Below, one piece after another: positions 53,121-61,200 of a stretch of 64,000 bases of DNA. This DNA comes from Paraburkholderia aromaticivorans (GTDB taxonomy: Bacteria; Pseudomonadota; Gammaproteobacteria; Burkholderiales; Burkholderiaceae): assembly GCF_002278075.1 (NCBI RefSeq), contig NZ_CP022991.1:124001-188000 (forward strand). Reading direction: 5' to 3'. Numbering within the stretch: the first letter of the stretch is position 1; each line of letters begins with the position of its first letter. The notes below the pieces were generated by a model that saw only the letters and a program-made list of their open reading frames with translations, had not been told where the DNA came from and searched no databases. A program made the translations under genes and the position numbers.

Positions 53121-54221
53121 ATGCTTGCAGGGCTTAGTCTTATGTCGCAAGTCCGCCGTATCGCCGGCGTCGCTTATGCGTTGTCTTTACTGACTGCCGC
53201 GTCCGGCGCTCATGCCGGGCCGGCTGCGCCGCTCTACCCTGGAGAAGACGCGTTGTACGCGAAGGCGGCGGACGAGGGACTCGTCGTGTCGTTTGACACC
53301 GGTCCCGAATGGGCCAACTGGAAGGCACTGTTCGCCGAGTTCAGAAAGCGCTATCCGAAAGTCGAAATGACGTACAACGATATCGGCTCGGCCGCGACGG
53401 TGGTGGCGCTGGACAAGTCGCGGCGGCATCCTCAGGCCGACACCGCCTATTACTTTGCCGCGTCCGCGCTGGATGCGGCCAACAAGGACGTGGTGGCGCC
53501 GTTCAAGCCGCTCAATTTCGACAAACTGCCACCAGAGTTTCGCGAGCGCGATGGCCGCTGGTTCACCGTTCATTCGCTGAATATCGCCTTGCTGGTCAAC
53601 CGCAAGCTCGTCAAGGATGTCCCGCGCGGCTGGGCCGATTTGCTCAAGTCTGAGTACCGCAACTCGGTTGTCTATCTTGACCCGCGTTCGACCGGTCAGG
53701 GCCAGGTCGCGGTCTTTGCTGCGGCGTATGCGTTCGGCGGCAGCGTCGACAATCCGAAGCCGGGTACCGACTTTTTCGGCAAGCTGCGCGACGCGGGCAA
53801 CGTGATGCGCGTGGAAGGCACCACGCCGTACGCAAAGTTCATCAAGGGCGAGATTCCGATCCTGATCGGCTACGAAAACGACGGCCTCAAAGCGAAGTAC
53901 GCCGACGGCATGGGCGACGCCGTCGAGGTGGTGATCCCGAAGGAAGCGACGGTCTGCGCGCCGTATGCCATCAGTCTCGTGAAGAACGGCCCGAATCCGA
54001 ACGCGGCGCGTCTCTGGTTGAACCTTGTCATGAGCGACGTTGGCCAGGCGCTGTTCGCGCAAGGCTACGTGCGTCCTGCGGTGCCGGATGTGCAACTGTC
54101 CACGGACATTCGCGCGAAGATGCCCGACGTGCCGCAGGCGCATCCGCTCGACGTGGTGAAGGCTGCGGCAAAGAAGGCGGAAGTCGATGAGTTGTGGGCG
54201 CAGGCCGCGCTCGCAAGATAA
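53121..54221 (+). CDS. ABC transporter substrate-binding protein
   Basis: 366 residues. A signal peptide (SQVRRIAGVAYALSLLTAAS, cleaved near AHA-GPA) is followed by a type-2 binding fold (AADEGLVVSFDTGPEWANWKALFAEFRKRYP, NDIGSAATVVAL), then FIKGEIPILIGYENDGLK. The fold resembles Fe3+/2-aminoethylphosphonate/spermidine binders. No tyrosine cluster typical of ferric-binding proteins is clearly visible, so the ligand is uncertain. GGAG lies seven bases upstream of ATG 53121. Confidence 0.85.
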   Translation: MLAGLSLMSQVRRIAGVAYALSLLTAASGAHAGPAAPLYPGEDALYAKAADEGLVVSFDTGPEWANWKALFAEFRKRYPKVEMTYNDIGSAATVVALDKSRRHPQADTAYYFAASALDAANKDVVAPFKPLNFDKLPPEFRERDGRWFTVHSLNIALLVNRKLVKDVPRGWADLLKSEYRNSVVYLDPRSTGQGQVAVFAAAYAFGGSVDNPKPGTDFFGKLRDAGNVMRVEGTTPYAKFIKGEIPILIGYENDGLKAKYADGMGDAVEVVIPKEATVCAPYAISLVKNGPNPNAARLWLNLVMSDVGQALFAQGYVRPAVPDVQLSTDIRAKMPDVPQAHPLDVVKAAAKKAEVDELWAQAALAR

Positions 54222-54231
54222 GGGGCGGTAG

Positions 54232-55062
54232 ATGGCGACTTCCTCGATGAACGAAGGGCTCGCACGCCGCTTCGGCGCGCTGCCGGCAGGCCTACTCCTC
54301 GCGCTGTTCCTTGCATTGCCGCTCGGCGCATTGCTGGTATCGGCGGCCGAGGGGAACGGCGTGGCCTTCGTGCGGTTGGCCCGCGATCCACTGGTAGTCA
54401 GTGCGTTCGGTCACTCGCTCGCGCTGGCGTTTGCCGCCGGCACCGTGTCGCTGGCGGTAGGGCTGCCGCTTGCCATGGTGCTGGCCGGACAGCCGCCGCG
54501 GCGGCGCCGCTGGTTGCTCGCGTTGCTCGGTGTGCCGTTGGCGTTTTCCGGTCTGGTGATTGCGTACGGGTTCATTCTCGCGTTCGGCCGTGCCGGCTTT
54601 GTGACGGGTGTCTTCGCCGTCATGGGCGCGGACCCCGCCACGGTCGGGGCGCTGATCTACACGACGACAGGTCTGGTTGCGGCTTACGCGTACTACCTGA
54701 TTCCACGCGTCGCGCTGGTGCTTTATCCCGCGATTGCCAACCTGGACCGCCGTCCCATCGAGGCCGCCCTGACGTTAGGCGCGCCGCCGCTGCGCGCGCT
54801 ACTCGATGTCGCGTTACGTGAACTGTGGCCTTCGATCGCCGCGGCCTGGTGTCTGGTCACATCGATTGCACTGGGAACCTACGGTACCGCACTCGCGCTC
54901 GCGGGAACGCAGATCAATATTTTGCCGCTACTGATGTACCTGAAACTTTCAGACGGACAGACGGATTTTCCGCAGGCAGCCGCGCTCTCGCTGGTGCTGA
55001 TGGCCGTTTGCACGAGTGTTCTGGCACTGGGGGAATGCCTTGCAAGGCAACGACAACACTGA
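54232..55062 (+). CDS. ABC transporter permease (second copy)
   Basis: 276 residues with six membrane segments and an EAA loop (RPIEAALTLGAPPLRALLDVALRELWPS). It completes the importer with the first permease, ATPase and binding protein. Its 3' end overlaps the frame of the SLOG/TIGR00725 gene; the most N-terminal start of that gene lies inside it. Confidence 0.88.
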   Translation: MATSSMNEGLARRFGALPAGLLLALFLALPLGALLVSAAEGNGVAFVRLARDPLVVSAFGHSLALAFAAGTVSLAVGLPLAMVLAGQPPRRRRWLLALLGVPLAFSGLVIAYGFILAFGRAGFVTGVFAVMGADPATVGALIYTTTGLVAAYAYYLIPRVALVLYPAIANLDRRPIEAALTLGAPPLRALLDVALRELWPSIAAAWCLVTSIALGTYGTALALAGTQINILPLLMYLKLSDGQTDFPQAAALSLVLMAVCTSVLALGECLARQRQH

Positions 55063-55132
55063 ATGGTCCGACGCCGCCAACCTGGCGCTGCAGAAACTCG
55101 CGCTCCGCCAGATAAGCCCGACACGGCATGCA

Positions 55133-55609
55133 ATGCCGGTGGGATTGATCGGACCGCGGGAGGCTACGGCGGAACAGTTGCGGGCAGCCAGACACCTCGG
55201 CTACACCCTGGCCGACGCCGGCATGACCATTCTCTGCGGTGGCAAAGGCGGTGTGATGGAAGCCGCCGCGTTTGGCGCGGCGCGCGCAGGCGGCATTGTG
55301 GTCGGGTTGTTGCCTGAAGACGATGCGAGTGGCGCCAACCCGTTTCTCACCGTGGCGTTGCCAACCGGCATGGGTATTACGCGCAATGCGTTGATTGCGC
55401 GCGCCTCGCTCTGTCTCATCGCGATAGGAGGCGGGCTGGGCACGCTGTCCGAAATAGCGCTCGGCCTGCAGTGGAACAAGGCGGTCTTTACGCTGCTCGA
55501 CGCACCGCAGGTAAGCGGCGCCGAGGCGTTTCAGGACATCGATGCGCTCGTCACCCGCGTGGCGAACTGGCTGCTATCCGCGCAACAGACGCAAGCTATC
55601 GCTGGCTGA
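55133..55609 (+). CDS. SLOG-domain protein (TIGR00725/LOG-like)
   Basis: 158 residues from ATG 55133 (MPVGLIGPREATAEQL). The nucleotide-binding Rossmann-like core has GGKGGVMEAAAFGA and IGGGLGTLSEIALGL, matching the SLOG/LOG family (TIGR00725), whose members are nucleotide-binding or cleaving enzymes such as cytokinin-activating LOG. A longer form starting at TTG 55040, with GGGGGA upstream, would overlap the second permease gene by 23 bases and is an attractive alternative, implying translational coupling to the importer. The function here is unknown; genomic coupling to an ABC importer suggests a link to its substrate. Confidence 0.8.
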   Translation: MPVGLIGPREATAEQLRAARHLGYTLADAGMTILCGGKGGVMEAAAFGAARAGGIVVGLLPEDDASGANPFLTVALPTGMGITRNALIARASLCLIAIGGGLGTLSEIALGLQWNKAVFTLLDAPQVSGAEAFQDIDALVTRVANWLLSAQQTQAIAG

Positions 55610-55710
55610 ACCACGGTGCCGGCGCAAGCTGTCGACGCATACAAATGAAATCCTGAATGAACCTTTGTCCGAATCAACTCGATGTTTTTTTATAAATAGG
55701 TGTACTTATC

Positions 55711-56913
55711 ATGATGAAAAAAACCGCATTGACATATTTCGCATTGAGCAGCTTGTCGCTTGCCGCCCATGCACAGAGCAGCGTGACGCTGTACGGAATC
55801 GTAGACGCCGGCCTTGGCTATACGAGCGGCCAGCGTGTCGCTGACACCAAGGGCGCGCCGGGCAAACCGGTTGTCTATCGCAACGCCTCGAACTATGGGT
55901 TTGCGAGCGGCACCTGGTCGGGCGACCGTTGGGGCCTGAAGGGCAAGGAAGACCTCGGCGGTGGCCTCGCGGCTGTGTTCCAGTTGGAGAACGGCTTCAA
56001 TATCGGCACCGGGCAGATGGGTCAGGGCGGCCGCGAGTTCGGCCGTCAGGCATGGATGGGGTTGTCGAGCGAGAAATTCGGCAGGCTCACGTTGGGCCGG
56101 CAGTACGATCCGATCGTCGACTTCGTCGGCACGATCAGTGCCGGGACGTTCCTCACCGGCATGGGCGCGCACCCAGGCGACCTGGACAATATTGACAATC
56201 AGGCGCGCGAGAGCAACTCGATCAAGTACACGAGCCCATCCTTCTCGGGGTTTCAGTTCGGCGCGCTATACGGATTCGGCAATCAGGCGGGCAGCGTCAA
56301 GAACCAGAGCACGTGGAGCGTGGGCGGCCAGTACACGAATGGTCCGTTCGCGATCGGTGCGGCCTACATGCAAGCGAACAACGCCTATGGGGCCAACGGC
56401 GGTGCGTGGACAGGTGCGTATGACGGCACGTTCGCGTCGTCGATCAATGAAGGCTTTGCGTCGGCCAGGAATCAGCAGATCGTCGCCGCCGCGAGCACGT
56501 ACCAGATTGGCCCGGTGACACTAGGTGTGTCGTACAGCAATACCCAGTACAAGCCTGGTAGCTTCTCGCTGTTTACCGCCAAGGAAACTTTCAATTCGGC
56601 GGGCCTGACCGTCGCCTATCAGGTGACTTCTGCATTGCGCCTCGCTGCCGGCTACGATTATACGCAGGGCAGTTCGATCAACGGCGCCCCCGCTCCGAAA
56701 TACAACCAGGTCAATCTCGCGTCGTATTACTTCCTGTCCAAGCGGACGGCGCTCTACGGACTGGTCGGTTACCAGAAGGCAAGCGGCAAGACGCTCGATA
56801 TGTCCGGCAATACGGTCAATGCGACGGCTTCGGTCGGCGACGTAGGCAACGGAATTTCGTCAGCCAGCAATGTTCAGACACTCGTGCGCGTAGGTATCCG
56901 GCAAACGTTCTAG
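55711..56913 (+). CDS. Gram-negative porin (Burkholderiales general-porin type)
   Basis: 400 residues. A signal peptide (KKTALTYFALSSLSLAAHAQ) is followed by the canonical SSVTLYGIVDAGLGY start, then SRWGLKGKEDLGGGLAAVFQLENGF-like sequence (DRWGLKGKEDLGGGLAAVF), FGRQAWMGLSSEKFGRLTLGRQYD, and the C-terminal VGIRQTF ending in Phe. A trimeric 16-stranded outer-membrane channel. ATGATG at the start with AGGTG upstream. Monocistronic, with a hairpin after the stop. Confidence 0.92.
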   Translation: MMKKTALTYFALSSLSLAAHAQSSVTLYGIVDAGLGYTSGQRVADTKGAPGKPVVYRNASNYGFASGTWSGDRWGLKGKEDLGGGLAAVFQLENGFNIGTGQMGQGGREFGRQAWMGLSSEKFGRLTLGRQYDPIVDFVGTISAGTFLTGMGAHPGDLDNIDNQARESNSIKYTSPSFSGFQFGALYGFGNQAGSVKNQSTWSVGGQYTNGPFAIGAAYMQANNAYGANGGAWTGAYDGTFASSINEGFASARNQQIVAAASTYQIGPVTLGVSYSNTQYKPGSFSLFTAKETFNSAGLTVAYQVTSALRLAAGYDYTQGSSINGAPAPKYNQVNLASYYFLSKRTALYGLVGYQKASGKTLDMSGNTVNATASVGDVGNGISSASNVQTLVRVGIRQTF

Positions 56914-56930
56914 AAGCATGGTGACAGGAG

Positions 56931-56950
56931 AGCGCTCGTCCAGGAGCGCT
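56931..56950 (+). terminator. Hairpin after the porin gene
   Basis: AGCGCTC and GAGCGCT form a perfect 7-bp stem around GTCCAG, 17 bases after the porin stop. No T-run follows. Confidence 0.45.
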
Positions 56951-57472
56951 ATCTTGCGGCTGTCGGCGAATTGAGAAAGGTTGCGCAGACGCATGCGGAA
57001 TCGTAGCCGCGGTCCAGGCGCCTTCGCCAGCCAGTCGATGCCAATGTTTGCCATATGAAGAGCCCCGGACAATCGGAATGCAGGTTCGGCGTTCGGCCAT
57101 TGGCGGGTGCCACTGGCGGGTCTACCCGCTTGCTCCGCGCTGCCTTGGCGCGGGGGCAATTTCCGCAACGACGCCGAATAGACTCAGGCTAACCATTTCG
57201 CCGTCGAAGATCAGGATGGCGGAAACGGGGTGGACCATAGATTTGGCACGTGGACGCCGTTCGGTTCTGGGGGCCTCCAGCCAGCCACGCGCCCCGGAGA
57301 GAGGGCGGCGTCCATTCCATCTCGGCCGCTCTACGTCCAATGGGCCCGGATGCAATCGGCCGCCTTCTCATAAGACCATTGCTTGATTCCCCACCGACCC
57401 GTGCAGTAGGTGAGTACCCATCGCGCCGAACGTTCGGGCGTTCATCACCAACCGGTTCGGCACCGAGCCATC
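56951..57472. other. Intergenic stretch
   Basis: About 520 bases without a recognisable gene between the porin and the OmpA-like lipoprotein gene (on the opposite strand). Several frames are open for 60-120 codons on both strands but show no domain. Confidence 0.4.
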
Positions 57473-58195
57473 TCACTGTGCCCGAACTTCGATGGAGACC
57501 CGCCTGTCCGGTTGCAGGCAAGCAATGACTGCCCTGCTCTCGCTCTCCGGACATTGCGTTGTTGAATCGCGGGAGCCCACTCCTGTTGCGTGAATCACCT
57601 CACCGTCGAGCCCGTGCTTGATCATGTATTCCCGTACCGTCTGTGCACGCGCCAGTGACAACGGCTGGTTGACCGTGTCTGGCCCAAGGCGATCGGTATG
57701 GCCTACGACCGAAATGAACTGAACACCCGTTCGCTGCTTGATCCGCGCGACGACCTGCTCGAGATTGACCGCCCCGCCCGGCAATATCGAAGTCAGGCTC
57801 GACTGCCCGAAAGCAAATAGGGTATCGGTTTGCAGCACGAATTGATCAACCGTTTGCGCCACAGGCACGAGCGGCTGCGAGGCCGCTGCAGCCGGGGTGT
57901 CCGGCGGGTCACCGCACGCGAAGGTGAGCCGCCGCGTGACATCGGCTTCGTCATTATCCGGCTGCAGACGTCCAACTCTCTGCACCGCGCGAACCGGTTC
58001 TCCGTGACATATCCGCTGGGCCACCTTCATGCAGGTAGCAGGTCCTTCCAATATCCCATGACATTCGACCTGATGAAGCCTGGAGCCGTCCGCCGCCGTA
58101 ACCGTATACGCATTGAACGTCGGCCCGGAGGCACTCGAACATCCGACAAGCAAAACCACGCTCAGCGATAAACTCCATCCAGAAAGCCACTTCAT
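57473..58195 (-). CDS. OmpA-family lipoprotein
   Basis: 240 residues from ATG 58195, with GGAG seven bases upstream. Signal peptide with lipobox LLVGC-SS near residue 20, so the mature protein should be lipid-anchored. The C-terminal ~120 residues form an OmpA/peptidoglycan-binding domain: DTLFAFGQSSL, ISVVGHTDRLG, NQPLSLARAQTVREYMIKHG and CLQPDRRVSIEV. Located downstream of the giant autotransporter gene in the same orientation, 80 bases after its stop, so the two may be co-transcribed. Confidence 0.88.
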   Translation of the reverse strand: MKWLSGWSLSLSVVLLVGCSSASGPTFNAYTVTAADGSRLHQVECHGILEGPATCMKVAQRICHGEPVRAVQRVGRLQPDNDEADVTRRLTFACGDPPDTPAAAASQPLVPVAQTVDQFVLQTDTLFAFGQSSLTSILPGGAVNLEQVVARIKQRTGVQFISVVGHTDRLGPDTVNQPLSLARAQTVREYMIKHGLDGEVIHATGVGSRDSTTQCPESESRAVIACLQPDRRVSIEVRAQ

Positions 58196-58276
58196 TGTGT
58201 TCTCCATACTGTTTTTTCGTCCGCGCGCTTTGGCGCATGATCAGGTTGTTTGCACTTGAGCGAAGACGTCCGCGCT

Positions 58277-61200
58277 CTACCATTGCATGGCCGCACCCAT
58301 TCCGAAGGTCGTGCCGCCCGGGCTCATACCAACGCCTGCTTTCATCTTGATGTTCTCGGTGATACGAGCCGTTCCGCCCAGCGCGACGGCCTGATAACCG
58401 CGGAACCCCGCGGTGCCGATGCCAAATGACAGGGTTTTGTCCTTGTCGACCTCCGGAATCATTGTCAATGCCGTCGCTGCGGCGATGCCGGAATAGGCAT
58501 TGCGCGCGACGGAGTTGATTCCCGATTGCAACTGGTCCACCCGTTGATCGGTATAGGCATTGGCCTGCGCAAGCCCGGTATTGAGCTGGTCGACGTTGAC
58601 TGCGTCCGTCCCCTGCGTTCCCGCAGCGACATTCGCCACCTGCCGCGTATCGTTAAGTGAGCCGACGGATACCACGTTGCTTCGGCCTCCGTCCGTGCTG
58701 CCGGCCCCCAGCGCCACCGAGTTATTGCCACTCGCGGCTGCGCCGACACCCACCGCGGTCGCGCCGGTCGCGCTGGCTTGCGAACTGTTGCCGACCGCAG
58801 TGCTATTGGAGGCCGATGCCGACGCGCCTTGTCCACCCGCCGACGAATTCGATCCCGTGGAAGCCGGTGGCGTAGGCGTCCCGGGCGAGGAGGAGAAGCT
58901 GCCGCCGCTGTTGGTGGTCCGTTGGTTGATCAGCGTGGTCAACTGGGTGGACACCGCATCCAGCTGCGAGACGTTCACCGCATCAGTTCCAGCCTTGCCG
59001 GCGGCCACGCCGGTGATCTGCCGGTTGCCGATACTGACCTCGCCCACGGACGACTGCGGACTGCTCAACCCGTACGCGATGTAGTTGCTTAACGCGCCAA
59101 CGGTGGTCACCGATCCTGCGCCCAGCGCGACACTGTTTGCCATTGACGCGTTTGCGCCTGAACCCATCGCGACCGCATCGATGGCGCTGCTTTGCGCCCC
59201 CGAGCCGATAGCAACGCCACCTGCATTCGCAGCCTTGGCGTTCGCTCCTTGGGCGATCGACTGGGCACCACTTGCGATGGCGCCACTGCCGAGCGCAAGC
59301 GCGTCGGCCTGGGCCGCGTTCGAGCTTTCGCCGATCGCGACGCCGCCGGGCGCCGTCGCATCGACTATGGCGCCGTTGCCGATACCCACGCCGTTGTTAC
59401 CGTTGACCACCGTTGTCGGCCCGACCGCAATCGACTGCGCGCCGACCGCCAGCGAATCTGCCGCCGTCGAATTCGCGTGAAAGTACATCTGTCCGGTCAC
59501 GGCGAACGATGACAGCGCACCGGCAAGCTGCCTGACGGTGACCGCGTCTTGTGCCTGCGTGCCGTCCGCGACGTTGGTCAACTGGCGATAGGTGTTGCCG
59601 GCTGCGCTGCCGAAAGACACTGCGCCGAGCAGCGTTTGATCCGACGTGTTGAAGGGAATCGCATGGGTGCCATTCGCAATGGAACCGATGCCCGACAGAA
59701 CCACGCGATTGGACACCGAGCCGGAGCCGATAGCGACCCCGCCCGCCACCGAGGCACTAGATAGCGCGCCCAGCGCAAGCGCGTTGTCCGCCTGCGCGGC
59801 AGCCCCGTTGCCGCCGGCGAAGCTGCTCACGCCGCTTGCCGTCGCCCCCACCCCCGCCGCCAGCGCATTGGTGCCGGTGGCGCCATCGTTGTTGTAGTTG
59901 CCGCCCTGCGTGCCGCCATCGTTGACACTGTAATAGTGCGTCTTACTGGCCGTCACCACGCTGGCGAGGCTGTCGACCGCCTGATCCGTCGCGTACAGCT
60001 GCGAGCCGTTCACCGCGTCGGTACTGGTCGCGTTCACCCGGCCTGCCGCCACGTTGGTCACCGTGCGCTCGTTACCCGCATTGCCCACGCTCACCGTGCT
60101 CGTGGGGGCAGTACCGGCGTACGTGTAGGCCGTGCCGTTGATCGTGTCGCCGGTTGTTGCCACTGCCGCAGCCGTGGTCGAACCGCTGCCCAGCGCAACG
60201 GCATTGGCATGATTGGCCGTCGCGCCCTGACCCAGGGCCGTGCTGTTGGCGCCGGCCGCGCTGGCCGCCACGCCTGCCGCAAGCGCGTTGGTGCCGGTGG
60301 CGCCGTCGTTGGCGTAGTTGGCGCTCTGAGTACCGCCGTCATTGACGCTGAAGTAGTGCGTCTTGTTGGCGGTTACCGTCGTGGACAGACTGCTGACTGC
60401 CTGATCCGTCGCGTACAGCTGCGAGCCGTTCACCGCGTCGGTACTGGTCGCGCTTACCCGGCCTGCCGCCACGTTGGTCACCGTGCGCTCGTGACCCGCG
60501 CTGCCCACGCTCACCGTGCTCGTCGGAGCAGCACCGGCGTATGTATAAGCCGTACCGTTGATCGTGACTCCTGTCGTCACCACCGCTGCGGCCGTGGTCG
60601 AAGCGCTGCCCAGCGCCACGCTATTGGCGAACGTCGAGCTCGCGCCGGCACCGAGCGCTACAGCGTCCGTGGCGGTACTCTGCGCGCCTGAACCCAGAGC
60701 TACACCGCCCTGATTAGCGGCATTCGCGTTGGCGCCCTGCGCAATCGATTGCGCGCCGCTCGCGACCGCGCCGCTGCCGAGCGCCATTGCGTCGGCCGCG
60801 GCCGAATGCGATTGCTGGCCGATCGCGACGCCGCCGGGCGCCGTTGCATCGACCACCGCCCCGTTGCCGACACCGACGCCGTTGTCTCCGTTGACGACCG
60901 TCGTCGGTCCGACAGCGATCGACTCCGCGCCCACGGCGAGCGAATCGGCCGCTGTCGAATTCGCGTGAAAATAGTTCGTGCCCGTCACCGAGAACGATGA
61001 CAATGCGCCAGCGAGTTGCCTGACGGTGACCGCGTCTTGCGCCTGAGTGCCGTCGGCGACGTTGGTCAACTGTCGGTAGGCGGTGCTGCTGCCGACGGAC
61101 ACTGCGCCCAGCAAGGTCTCGTCGGAGGTGTTGAACGGAATCGCGTGGGAACCGTTGGCGATCGATCCGACGCCGGGCAGAACGGTGCGATCCGAAACCG

